Counted from the first letter of the stretch, positions 8,120 through 16,379 are shown. The stretch: DNA of 32,106 bases from Phycisphaerae bacterium (GCA_029260035.1 JAJDEA010000215.1:1-32106); one strand, 5' to 3'. Made by a program: numbers and translations. The notes: generated by a model from the sequence alone, not told the origin.

Positions 8120-9118
8120 TTAAGTCTCACATGACTTCAACGACTGAGCAGCTTCTTGCGGATGAGCCTGTTGGGCAACTGAAACCCGATCTCTGCCCGC
8201 GTGTTTGGATTCGTAAAGAGCTTCATCCGCCAGCCGCAACATCTCGGCGGGCAATTCGATATCCGGTGTCCGTTCTGACACTCCAAGACTTACGGTAACG
8301 CTCAGATTCAAGCCGTTGTGCAACACGGTCTGATCTGCAATTAGCGTTCGAATCCGTTCCGCGCCAAGAGCCGCCTGCTGCGCAGTCGCGGAGGGGCACA
8401 ATATCAGGAACTCTTCCCCGCCAATGCGGTAAGCACGTTCGCCGGATCGCCGCGACTCGTTCACCGTCTCAGCGACGCTACGCAAAACCGCATCACCGGC
8501 GTCATGCCCGTATGTGTCATTGACTTTCTTGAAGTGGTCAATGTCAAAGGCGATGCAGGCGAAAGGCTGATCGTGTCGGCAGGAAGTCGCCCATTGTTCA
8601 TTCATATGCCGAATCGCCTCACGACGATTCCACAATCCAGTCAGCTCGTCAGTCGTAGCCATAACCTGGAGTTGATCGTTCAGCACGGCCATCTGCGCAT
8701 TGGCCTTGTGTAGCGAACGTCGTTCAGCCTCGAGGTCTTCCTCCAAACGTATGATCCGAACGCCTGCACCAAGTCGTGCTTTCAACTCGGCTTCCTGAAT
8801 AGGCTTGGAAAGATAATCATCCACGCCAGCCTCGAAAGCTTCGACCAAGCGGTCTTGGTCAGTGTGCGCTGTGATCATGATAACGTAAACAAACCCAATT
8901 CCTTCCAAGGTACGCATGCGCTTGCACAACTCGATGCCGTCCATTTCCGGCATCATCCAATCCGTCAGAACAATCGGTGGCCCTTCGTCACGCATGATCC
9001 GCAACGCCTCGTTCCCATTGGTAGCTGTCAACACCTCGTAACCTGCATCCTCCAGGTCTAACGCCAGAAGTTTGACATTGTCCGGCATGTCGTCGACAAC
9101 GAGTACCTTAGGAAGCAT
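8120..9118 (-). CDS. Receiver-GGDEF diguanylate cyclase (PleD/WspR-like)
   Basis: The 332-residue protein makes c-di-GMP from two GTP molecules. An N-terminal receiver (about 3-120; D53 in LTDWMMPEMDG, K105 in SKPI) is followed by a coiled-coil linker (about 122-155) and a GGDEF domain (about 156-318). The active-site loop is RIGGEEFLIL (GGEEF at 233-237) and the substrate motif FDIDHFKKVND is complete, so the enzyme should be active. At the usual inhibitory-site position the sequence is RSGE (224-227) instead of RxxD, so product feedback may be weakened. Start 9118 overlaps the preceding CheY gene by 11 nt with GGAGAA about 8 nt upstream. An ATG at 9133 is also possible. It is the only recognisable enzymatic output of the operon. 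Confidence 0.93.
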   Translation of the reverse strand: MLPKVLVVDDMPDNVKLLALDLEDAGYEVLTATNGNEALRIMRDEGPPIVLTDWMMPEMDGIELCKRMRTLEGIGFVYVIMITAHTDQDRLVEAFEAGVDDYLSKPIQEAELKARLGAGVRIIRLEEDLEAERRSLHKANAQMAVLNDQLQVMATTDELTGLWNRREAIRHMNEQWATSCRHDQPFACIAFDIDHFKKVNDTYGHDAGDAVLRSVAETVNESRRSGERAYRIGGEEFLILCPSATAQQAALGAERIRTLIADQTVLHNGLNLSVTVSLGVSERTPDIELPAEMLRLADEALYESKHAGRDRVSVAQQAHPQEAAQSLKSCET

Positions 9119-9494
9119 GGCAAAGTTCTCCATTCAGCGCCTGCTTTATCACGTCCACAAGTGCGGTTTCGTCGATCGGTTTGGTTACGAGCGCGTTCAC
9201 CCCGGATGTGAGAATTTTCTCGCGTTCGTCCGCCACGGCGTGGGCCGTCAGTGCGATGATAGGAAGCGTCTGATACGCCGGGTCCTGGCGAATCAGCTTC
9301 GTCGCCTCATCCCCGTTCATACCTGGCAATGAGATATCCATCAAAACAACGTCGAACGGTTTCATGCGTACGAGTTCCAGCCCCTCTTCAGCGGTCGTTG
9401 CGCACTCATACTCCCACGACTCATCCTCCAGCAGCCAGGTTACGAGCTTCGTGTTATCGAGATTGTCCTCAACTACGAGGATGCGATAACTCAT
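9108..9494 (-). CDS. Single-domain CheY-like response regulator (first in operon)
   Basis: The 128-residue receiver has acidic pocket VVEDN (E9, D10), acceptor D53 in LMDISLPGMNG, the switch Thr in ALTAHA, and K105 in TKPID. It resembles DivK-type stand-alone regulators, which signal by binding kinases or other partners. Its ATG overlaps the stop of the large hybrid kinase by 4 nt (ATGA), and its stop is overlapped 11 nt by the GGDEF gene. This places it between a kinase and a cyclase, as a likely phosphate carrier or modulator of either. Confidence 0.93.
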   Translation of the reverse strand: MSYRILVVEDNLDNTKLVTWLLEDESWEYECATTAEEGLELVRMKPFDVVLMDISLPGMNGDEATKLIRQDPAYQTLPIIALTAHAVADEREKILTSGVNALVTKPIDETALVDVIKQALNGELCHAS

Positions 9495-12400
9495 AGCGAC
9501 ATCCCCACCAAAGAAGGTTTACGCCTTTGCGCTGACCCCAAAATCGCAGCGATCAGTTCGCGCGCATCCACACGACCTCTGATTTTGTATACGTCTGTTA
9601 TTTCGCGCAGCATACGCATGTGCTCGGAATCTTCCGTTCCGCGAGAAACGAGAAGAATTAGCATTCGATTATTTGCAGGATCGACCAATATTTGTCGGAC
9701 CGTCGCGACACCACTCGCGTCCAGAGCAGATAAGTCAACGACAACAGCTTCCGGTTTTGAGTCTTCGCTCGAAAGTTCTATTTCTGCTGGGGTATGGACA
9801 TTGCGCACCGAAATACCCCCAGCCGAAAAAATCTGTCTGAGAGAGTTCGGTTCCTCCCCATCACTCTCCATCACTATCACCGATTTGAGTTGTTCTCCGA
9901 GGATATTGCGGACCGCCGACAGCAACGCCGTGGAATCTACCGGCTTGGTGACGTAGCACTGAGCGCCACAATTGGACGTGCGCGCTTCGTCAGCCTCAAC
10001 GGACACCACAACGACAGGAATCGACGCCAATTCCGGTCGGCCTCGAAGCGACGCAAGCACCTCATACCCATTCTTGTTTGGCATAACCATGTCCAGACAA
10101 ATCAAGTCGGGGTGGCATTCGGTAGCCTGGGTGAGTGCCGCGTCGTGCCCTTCAGCAAGCACCACCCGGTATCCTTCGTCTTCAAAGGTTTGCTTGAGAT
10201 ACTTCAGGGCATCGGGGTCGTCGTCAACGCATAGGATCGTGGCTCCCCGCTCAGACGAGACGCCGTTCGACGCCGTTTCCTCGACAGGTTCCGTCCTTCT
10301 CTCTCCACTCGTAGATCGTAACTCAGCCTCGACCAACGGCAGCAGGATGACAAATTCGCTTCCCTTTCCGAACTCACTCTCCACATCGATGCGACCGCCG
10401 TGCATCTGTACATATCGCGCGGTAATGACAAGACCCAACCCCGTGCCACCAACCTTTCGCGTTGCGCTATGATCGACCTGCGTGAATTTTTGAAACAGCT
10501 TGGCTTGGTCCTTCTCTGTGATGCCGACACCCGTGTCTTTTATTGACAGATGAGCAACCGCCCCCAATTCGCGATCGGAGGCCGTACTGAGTGAAACCGT
10601 AATGGTTCCTTCATCGGTGTATTTGATCGCATTAGAAAGGATGTTGGTAATGACCTGTCTGGTTTTTGTGGGATCCGCAAGGATGGACATCGACTCTTCG
10701 AATTTACCCATCTCAATTTTCAACGGCTTGTCATCGAGTAGCGAATTGGTCTGCTCTACGACCTCGCGAATACAGCAGGATAAATCGAATCGCGATTTTT
10801 CGAGTTCCATTTTTCCGGCTTCGATCTTCGACAAGTCAAGGATATCGTTGATGAGAACAAGCAGATGTTTGGCATTGCGGTCGACGGTCCGCAGCGCGTC
10901 GATATCTCGTTCAGATAGCGAATCGGAGAGCTTCTTGAGCAGACGATTGGTGAACCCGATAATAGAGTTCATCGGTGTACGAAGCTCGTGTGACATGCTC
11001 GCCAGGAAATCACTCTTAACGCTGCTGGCCTGCTCTGCCTCTTGTTTTGCTATCGCTAGCGCAGAGGACCGTTCCTGAATCTCATCCATCAGCTTGATTC
11101 GCTGCAATTCCGTGTTGAAGTTGTGCATCCGAATTGCGAGTTGATCGAGTGATTTTTTGACAAATTCCTGATCCGCGTCGGTGACCGGCGTCACATGAAC
11201 CGTAACCATCACTCCAACACAACGATCGCTGAACAGGATAGGCCAGCCGACCACTTCTCGAGGTTCGATCTCGCCAATCCCAACCTGCAAACGAAGCTGA
11301 CCGCCTTCAAACGGACCCCGTACGCCTCGCATTTCGCCTGAACGCAACACCTCCATCGGCAACCCCTGCGACAACAGGGCGTCGGTCTTGAGTGCCGCGT
11401 CGATTCCAATGACGTGTTTCGCAACAGCCACACCAGACTCTTCAGCATATATGGCAGCGAAGGGAAATTCTGTTTGCCCTACGATGCAATCCAAGGCAAA
11501 TCGATACGTATCTTCCGGAGTTGGTTGATTCAAAGCAGCCCCAAACGCTCCGGAAGCTTCAAGTTGTTGCGTTGCAAACTCCAGTTCAACCGTTCGCGCC
11601 TCCAGGACCATCGCGCTTTCCTGCAATTCGTACTCTGCCTGTTTTCGTTCGGAAATGTCGCGGACAATACCGGTAAAGACACGGCGATCGCCTTGAGATG
11701 CTTCACTAACCGCCAACTCCATCGGGAAGGTCGTACCGTTCTTGCGAAGGCCGGTCACCTCGCGTCCAATGCCAATGATCTTCTTCTCTCCCGTGGTCAG
11801 ATAGTTCATCAGATAGGAGTCGTGACTATCGCGATCCGGATTCGGCATGAGCATACGAACGTTTTTCCCGGCGAGTTCTTCCATCCCATACCCGAACAGT
11901 TTCAAAGCTGCGGGGTTAACCGCCTCGATCGCGCCTTTCTCGTCAATTGTGATGATCGCATCCACAACTGATTCGAATACGGCTCGGGTGCGCGACTCGC
12001 TATCCAGCAGTGCTCGCTCCGCCTCCCTGCGCTTCAGCACACTGCCAAGTTGCTCACCAACGCTATTCGCGGATAGAAGCAGCTCTTTATCCGTTTCCAA
12101 TTCTTCGCCAGAGAAGAACTCGAAAACGCCCACCACACGTCCATCGTTCTTGATCGGTATTCCCAAGGCGGCGTGAACCTGCAAGTCATCGAGTTTCTTT
12201 GCGCGCGGAAAATTCAGATCGGTCTGCACGTCGGTGATCCACACGGGCTTACCCGATTCCAGAACCCTTCCGGGAAGCCCCTCACCAATTCGAAAACGGG
12301 TTTGATCGGTGATTTCGCGGAAAGCGGCAAACCGTTCGGTGTCACTGATGCTCCAGATGGGCGCCGGGACAAGCTCTTCCGCGTCGTCCTCCGCGACAAG

Positions 12401-14017
12401 ATAGACGTGTCCCACAGGCCAACCGACCACATGGCATACCATGTCTACGCACCGCTGAAGGGCTTCTTCAAAACTTTGGGCCTCGGATGCGATCACCGCC
12501 GTTCGGTGGAGCAACTGGGCTTCTTTGGCTGAGCGAACGGCGTCAGCATGTGTGATCTTACGATCGATCGCCACAGCCACGCCGCCTGCCACTGAAGACA
12601 TGGCCTTTATTGTGTCATGACCAAACGGGGTTTGGCCGAATATGGCCAGCACACCGACGACTCGCTCATCGACGATGAGTGGATGCCCAAGAAATGAGAC
12701 AACCCCGGTCTCCTGCACCCAAGTCAAATCGACCAGCGGGTCGCCGAGCACATTGTTGGTCAGAAACAATTGACGAGACTGGGCAATCTGCCCAATCCTC
12801 TTCTCTGCGATAGATACATCTTCAGTCGCAATGTCGATTTGCACATCCCGCCCTGCACTCGCTTGCAGCTTAAGCTTCGTCCCCTGCTCATTGCATGTCC
12901 AGATGCGTGCCGACGACACGCCAAGGCGATTAATAATCGATTCGGCGCAGGGCTGGAGGATTTCCCGCATGGTTCCTCCAACCCCAACGGTGATGGCGTT
13001 GCCTACATCGGCACTGAGGAGGGCAAGCTGCTCGGCGTGGGTCCGCTGGCGATAGGCCTGAACAAATTCGACCAAAAGCCCGAATGCGGGAACCATGTAG
13101 CTCACAGCTTTTAGACCATGTGCAATGTTGAAGCAGGCGTCGTGAAGTCTGAACGACCCAAAAGCCATGTAAAGTTGCGTGGCAATGTGCGGGATCACGG
13201 ATAACAGAAGCGCGTAGGCGAAGACTGTACGATGGCGGCGCAAGTAAGCAGGGAAAACAACAAGCCCGCAAAGCAAATACGGGATCAACGGATAAATGTC
13301 GTACGGCCGTTTTATCGTCGCTCCCGCAAACATGGTCTGAGGCAACGAAGTGGAGGACGCGCAGGCGTTGATAATAAAATAAGCGATCGCAATGAAACAG
13401 GCACTAATGCCGACTATCAGGGTATTGCCGTATTTTGAGTTTTCCTTCCTGGAAGACGCAACAAAAATTCCTACTCCAACCAACAGAATCACACCATTGA
13501 AGAGACGGCAAATGGCCCATGTAAATGGAATCAGGTCCCGATTTTCTGCGACAGCGGTGATGAGTCGGTCTGCCGCGAATGTGTGGAACGCGTCCATGCC
13601 CCCCGCGCACGCCAGTGCAATACCGATGACAGGAAGAGATGGCTCGCGAGTCATGCGGTATTGAAAAATGGCCAGGAGTGCGACGAATGCCGCGGTGCAA
13701 ACGGCTGTCCATTCCAAAATTGTGTGGGAATAGCTTCCGCGAAGCGCATGATGAGCGGATTCATGCAATTCAAGTTGCGAGAGATTCGCAGCAGTCTCAG
13801 GCGACAGTGCGTGTGTGGCGGTCGAAAAATCGACACCAAGCGACATGAGCAGAATCGGCAGCAAACAAAACGCTGAAATGACGGCTATCCATCGCCACAA
13901 CCGAAATCTCGAGGTCAGTTCGTTATCGAGGCCTGGAAAACTGGACATTCGGCCGGATGGCTTCTCGGTCTGGGCGTCATTGGGATGTTGCGTGTTTGTC
14001 GCGGCATCGACGTTCAT
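9491..14017 (-). CDS. Large membrane hybrid histidine kinase (multi-TM sensor, GAF-GAF-PAS-GAF, HK, two receivers)
   Basis: This 1508-residue kinase leads the operon. About eight hydrophobic helices lie between 42 and 322. GGMDAFHTFA and FTWAICRLFNG recall MASE3-type sensor domains, though I am not certain of that. GAF-like domains follow at about 335-490 and 505-662, a PAS domain at 672-792 (NPAALKLFGY, then a typical GIVRDISERKQAE end), and a third GAF-like domain at 820-965. HisKA has H1010 in SMSHELRTPMN. The HATPase domain has SNAIKYTDEG, DTGVGI and GGTGLGLVI. Receiver 1 (1258-1372) has D1309 and K1358. Receiver 2 (about 1378-1496) keeps D1428 but has lost the conserved Lys-Pro and is probably non-phosphorylatable. 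The start ATG has AGGG about 9 nt upstream. Several ligand, light or redox inputs are possible through the GAF/PAS domains; none can be named from sequence. Confidence 0.92.
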   Translation of the reverse strand: MNVDAATNTQHPNDAQTEKPSGRMSSFPGLDNELTSRFRLWRWIAVISAFCLLPILLMSLGVDFSTATHALSPETAANLSQLELHESAHHALRGSYSHTILEWTAVCTAAFVALLAIFQYRMTREPSLPVIGIALACAGGMDAFHTFAADRLITAVAENRDLIPFTWAICRLFNGVILLVGVGIFVASSRKENSKYGNTLIVGISACFIAIAYFIINACASSTSLPQTMFAGATIKRPYDIYPLIPYLLCGLVVFPAYLRRHRTVFAYALLLSVIPHIATQLYMAFGSFRLHDACFNIAHGLKAVSYMVPAFGLLVEFVQAYRQRTHAEQLALLSADVGNAITVGVGGTMREILQPCAESIINRLGVSSARIWTCNEQGTKLKLQASAGRDVQIDIATEDVSIAEKRIGQIAQSRQLFLTNNVLGDPLVDLTWVQETGVVSFLGHPLIVDERVVGVLAIFGQTPFGHDTIKAMSSVAGGVAVAIDRKITHADAVRSAKEAQLLHRTAVIASEAQSFEEALQRCVDMVCHVVGWPVGHVYLVAEDDAEELVPAPIWSISDTERFAAFREITDQTRFRIGEGLPGRVLESGKPVWITDVQTDLNFPRAKKLDDLQVHAALGIPIKNDGRVVGVFEFFSGEELETDKELLLSANSVGEQLGSVLKRREAERALLDSESRTRAVFESVVDAIITIDEKGAIEAVNPAALKLFGYGMEELAGKNVRMLMPNPDRDSHDSYLMNYLTTGEKKIIGIGREVTGLRKNGTTFPMELAVSEASQGDRRVFTGIVRDISERKQAEYELQESAMVLEARTVELEFATQQLEASGAFGAALNQPTPEDTYRFALDCIVGQTEFPFAAIYAEESGVAVAKHVIGIDAALKTDALLSQGLPMEVLRSGEMRGVRGPFEGGQLRLQVGIGEIEPREVVGWPILFSDRCVGVMVTVHVTPVTDADQEFVKKSLDQLAIRMHNFNTELQRIKLMDEIQERSSALAIAKQEAEQASSVKSDFLASMSHELRTPMNSIIGFTNRLLKKLSDSLSERDIDALRTVDRNAKHLLVLINDILDLSKIEAGKMELEKSRFDLSCCIREVVEQTNSLLDDKPLKIEMGKFEESMSILADPTKTRQVITNILSNAIKYTDEGTITVSLSTASDRELGAVAHLSIKDTGVGITEKDQAKLFQKFTQVDHSATRKVGGTGLGLVITARYVQMHGGRIDVESEFGKGSEFVILLPLVEAELRSTSGERRTEPVEETASNGVSSERGATILCVDDDPDALKYLKQTFEDEGYRVVLAEGHDAALTQATECHPDLICLDMVMPNKNGYEVLASLRGRPELASIPVVVVSVEADEARTSNCGAQCYVTKPVDSTALLSAVRNILGEQLKSVIVMESDGEEPNSLRQIFSAGGISVRNVHTPAEIELSSEDSKPEAVVVDLSALDASGVATVRQILVDPANNRMLILLVSRGTEDSEHMRMLREITDVYKIRGRVDARELIAAILGSAQRRKPSLVGMSL

Positions 14018-14274
14018 TCAGCTGCCCTCATGGAACCGGCCGACCAGACAAGCCATCAACGCGAGTGAACGGCTCGGCATCCCATCTGCCGCATCACGCA
14101 ATCAACGATGATGTTGCGGTGTCAACATTTCAAGTGAGATGGCGCCGACCACACCGGTAAGCGCCAAAACTCTTCAACAAGTTCTGTAGAATCGGCGACT
14201 TGAGGGGTAGACTCCTGCTTGATAGGGAAACTCACTATGCCAACAGGATGTCCTGCAAGCGCGACATTCTCTGA

Positions 14275-14301
14275 GCTAGCGCGCTATTCAATGGCGCTAG
14301 C
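14275..14301. promoter_or_regulatory. 8-bp inverted repeat upstream of the hybrid-kinase operon
   Basis: GCTAGCGC (14275-14282) and GCGCTAGC (14294-14301) are perfectly complementary around an 11-base spacer. It lies 258 to 284 bp before the kinase start. No T-tract follows on either side, so an operator or leader hairpin is more likely than a terminator. Confidence 0.3.
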
Positions 14302-14499
14302 GCAAAGGGTTCATGCGAATAACTTTGAGGATAACCCCTAACTACCGGGTAAGATCTGGCAGGACCACTGGTTTGTTGCTCGACTCTAAACGGTAACCAA
14401 TACAGAGAATATTACCCAAACAAAAAACGTGCTGGACGTGTGACACCCCACAAGCCACAACAACCACGGCGCCCGGTATGTCGAAATGGCTATTTTCGA

Positions 14500-14523
14500 T
14501 TTTTTGATTTGTTGATTTGTTGA
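14500..14523. repeat. Tandem octamer repeat
   Basis: Three head-to-tail octamers are visible: TTTTTTGA, TTTGTTGA, TTTGTTGA. They are flanked by CGAT on the left and AATCG on the right, giving a weak 6-bp closing stem. The repeat lies 20 bp after the end of the sigma-factor gene. Confidence 0.5.
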
Positions 14524-14542
14524 AATCGGACGGCTTATAAGA

Positions 14543-15139
14543 CTACAGATTCTCTTCCGGATCATTGGCGTGCAGCCAATCTCGCAGCCTTTTCAGGACG
14601 CGCGACTTGGCCTGATATACGCTGGCCTTGCTCAGACCCGTCTCTTCGGCCACCTCATCCGCAGGCCTATTTGCCAGAACGTGGAGTTGAAACGCCTGCA
14701 ACGTGCTTGGCTCAATCTCGCCCGCCACAGCCGTCATCGCCCAGCGAAGTCGTTGAAATCGCCACTCGCGCGTCCAAAGGTCGTCATTACTCGCGTCGTC
14801 GTCAGCTGCGATATAGTCAAAATCGTTTGGATCAATCGACGTCCCCTGCCTGGCGTCCTTGTTTGCTTTTCGCCCCATCGCGTGAACCATCGAAGCCCGC
14901 AAGTATCCCCTAAATCGCCCCTTGCGAACATCGTATTCAAACCCATCGAGCGCCTTGAACAGATACATCTCGACCTCTTGGACAAGGTCTTCTGCATCCG
15001 CGTGCGCTGCACCTCGACTCCGGGCGTATCGATAGAGCATATCTCCGTATCGTTCGTGAAATTCATCCCAGCTGAGCTTGTCCGAACGGTCACGAAGTCG
15101 GAGCAGCAGTGTCATTCGAGTGGTATCGAGCGGTGCCAT
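14543..15139 (-). CDS. ECF-type sigma-70 family RNA polymerase sigma factor
   Basis: The 198-residue protein is the usual ECF length. Region 2 (about 20-70) contains the conserved DAEDLVQEV promoter-melting helix, and region 4 (about 145-192) ends in the helix-turn-helix DEVAEETGLSKASVYQAKSR. Both are intact, with no extra domain. It should direct RNA polymerase to a small regulon. No anti-sigma gene lies next to it. Planctomycete ECF factors are often paired with Ser/Thr kinases instead, and a kinase gene lies about 9.6 kb away at 1998-4949. It is transcribed away from the secreted gene at 15547, sharing a 407-bp divergent promoter region. The start ATG is the first in frame; its ribosome site is weak. 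Confidence 0.9.
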   Translation of the reverse strand: MAPLDTTRMTLLLRLRDRSDKLSWDEFHERYGDMLYRYARSRGAAHADAEDLVQEVEMYLFKALDGFEYDVRKGRFRGYLRASMVHAMGRKANKDARQGTSIDPNDFDYIAADDDASNDDLWTREWRFQRLRWAMTAVAGEIEPSTLQAFQLHVLANRPADEVAEETGLSKASVYQAKSRVLKRLRDWLHANDPEENL

Positions 15140-15410
15140 CGTAGATCCATTGTCGCAAATGAACCTTTCGACTACAAGATCGCAGATTTATTTTGTCCAA
15201 AAATACACGCATATCGGGAATTGTCAGGCAATGCGGCAATATAGCCATGACACGCGAATGCAAGGCCTGGTCCACTGCAGAGGTCGAATCTTAGTAACCC
15301 CTGATGAAGAAACTCAAACCTGTTAGATGAAAACGCTATAGAAAAGAAAATGGGAGAAAACTCGCGATTCATGTGTCAGACCCACCTGCATTACGTTCTA
15401 TTAGGTAGAA

Positions 15411-15512
15411 GGTAGCCGTGGGTGAAACTCTCGCAACGTCAACTTGGGTTGACGTTGCGGCTTGAACGGAACGCGATTCAGTGTGAATCGCAAATTCCTT
15501 AACCACGGAGCC
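15411..15512 (+). ncRNA. Candidate structured 5' leader (three-helix junction)
   Basis: Three helices fit together. P2 is a perfect 12-bp hairpin (15432-15443 with 15448-15459, loop TTGG). P3 is GCGATTC/GAATCGC (15473-15479 with 15485-15491), extended beneath an internal loop by GGAA/TTCC (15468-15471 with 15495-15498). P1, CCGTGG (15416-15421) with CCACGG (15503-15508), closes both into a three-way junction. The structure ends 38 bp before the start codon and has no T-tract, so it does not look like a terminator. It matches no riboswitch class I know. The 12-bp dyad could alternatively be a DNA operator. Confidence 0.45.
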
Positions 15513-15533
15513 AACGAGACCATTTCGCAATCA

Positions 15534-15540
15534 AAAGGAG
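15534..15540 (+). promoter_or_regulatory. Shine-Dalgarno site of the cohesin-like gene
   Basis: AAAGGAG lies 6 nt before the ATG at 15547. It is among the stronger ribosome sites in this window and fixes the start. Confidence 0.8.
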
Positions 15541-15546
15541 CGAGCC

Positions 15547-16134
15547 ATGAAACGTAAGGGATTGTTCAAGACATTCGTAGCGGCTGCAGGAATCGTCACG
15601 GTAATGGCGACCGCAACATACGGAAAACCTGTGAGCGACGTTGACCAATCTGTGATCACCGCCGCCACAACACAGCGACAAGTGCTACCCGGAGGCTTGA
15701 TTCGCGTCGATGTCTATTTGCAGAGTGCAAAAGACATCAGCGGCTATCAACTCAAGCTAACCGCATCGGGCGGAACCCGAGGGAGTTTGGAGTTGGAAGG
15801 CTTCTCGGTCGACAAGAGTCGTCAAGACTCGTTGTTCGGTAATGCACAGGTCATCGAAACCATGGCGCCCAAGACAGGCGAACTTCTCGTAATCCGCCAA
15901 AATGGAAACAGCAGCGCCGACAGCACGCAGCAGGTCTATCTGGCCACGGCGACATTCCGAGCAAGTCCGGATGCATCAGGCGCTTTTACCGTCAACATCG
16001 ACACAAGCGATCAATCCCTGCTGATTCATGCACAAGCGAGCAAGATCGCTTTTCGTGCCGGTCCTGCTGTACAAGTAACCGTAGGAAAGAAGATTCGAGA
16101 TAGAATCAATACGGAAAGTCGGAGCGCGGAATAA
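15547..16134 (+). CDS. Small secreted cohesin-like protein
   Basis: The 195-residue protein has a signal peptide (about 1-26; basic MKRKG, core FVAAAGIVTVMATATYG). The mature part has the character of a cohesin-type beta-sandwich: RVDVYLQSAKDISGYQLKL early (about residues 56-74), a middle stretch of alternating strands, and YLATATFRA with FTVNIDTSD later. Cohesin folds bind dockerin modules or act as surface adhesion domains. No dockerin is recognisable in this window, and the family assignment rests on pattern only. The gene stands alone between its own structured leader and a strong terminator, so it is a monocistronic unit divergent from the ECF sigma gene. A role in envelope or extracellular matrix is inference. 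Confidence 0.75.
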   Translation: MKRKGLFKTFVAAAGIVTVMATATYGKPVSDVDQSVITAATTQRQVLPGGLIRVDVYLQSAKDISGYQLKLTASGGTRGSLELEGFSVDKSRQDSLFGNAQVIETMAPKTGELLVIRQNGNSSADSTQQVYLATATFRASPDASGAFTVNIDTSDQSLLIHAQASKIAFRAGPAVQVTVGKKIRDRINTESRSAE

Positions 16135-16163
16135 ACCGGCTCTTGGAATTGAAAAGACATCAA

Positions 16164-16232
16164 GTCGCAATCGGTTAGATCGCCGCCCACTGGGACACGG
16201 GCCGGCGAACGCCGGTTGCGACTTATTTTTTT
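16164..16232 (+). terminator. Intrinsic terminator of the cohesin-like gene
   Basis: GTCGCAATCGG (16164-16174) pairs with CCGGTTGCGAC (16212-16222) over 11 bp with one G-U wobble. TTATTTTTTT follows at 16223-16232. An alternative nested hairpin CCGGCG-AA-CGCCGG lies inside (16202-16215). It begins 30 bp after the stop codon at 16134. Confidence 0.7.
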
Positions 16233-16340
16233 CTGCGACGTTCGATTCAAAAATGGGATACCATTCGACATCCGATTGACGAAACCTATAGCGGCGAACA
16301 GTCAAGTGTAGCGGCAAATTGCTCTGATTTGCGAGTGAAG

Positions 16341-16379
16341 AGTGCATATGAACGCTACAGTAGAATAGAGCTTGCTCTA
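16341..16379. repeat. Dispersed intergenic repeat, copy B
   Basis: This copy matches 419-457 at 34 of 39 positions. It abuts the glyS end: its last three bases are the glyS stop codon. The inverted repeat TAGAGC-TT-GCTCTA (16366-16379) is perfect here, and CTACAGTAG nearby is also self-complementary. It might act as a 3'-end hairpin of the glyS transcript. Confidence 0.6.

Larger units (their letters stand above)
14018..14542. other. Intergenic region upstream of the signalling operon, 525 bp
   Basis: No gene is visible on either strand. It lies downstream of the ECF sigma gene and upstream of the big kinase, so it should hold the operon promoter and a long 5' leader. Visible structures are a hairpin at 14275-14301, a small inverted repeat CAGGA-TG-TCCTG near 14245, a hairpin TCGAAA/TTTCGA at 14481-14499, and a three-unit tandem repeat at 14500-14523. 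I looked for a c-di-GMP riboswitch core because the operon encodes a GGDEF protein and did not recognise one. Confidence 0.5.
15140..15546. other. Divergent promoter region between sigma factor and cohesin-like gene, 407 bp
   Basis: No gene is visible. The left half should hold the sigma-factor promoter. The right third is rich in secondary structure and probably forms the 5' leader of the rightward secreted gene (15411-15512). A strong ribosome-binding site ends the region. Confidence 0.55.

Noticed and set aside
14018..14400. Possible c-di-GMP riboswitch before the operon that encodes a GGDEF protein
   Set aside because: I could not find the conserved core or paired helices of GEMM-I or GEMM-II on the minus strand; only unrelated simple hairpins are present.
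14500..14523. CRISPR-like repeat
   Set aside because: Three 8-bp head-to-tail units with no spacers; this is a simple tandem repeat.
16225..16260. tRNA-like T-loop sequence GTTCGATTC
   Set aside because: No acceptor, D or anticodon stems can be formed around it; it follows the T-tract of the terminator.
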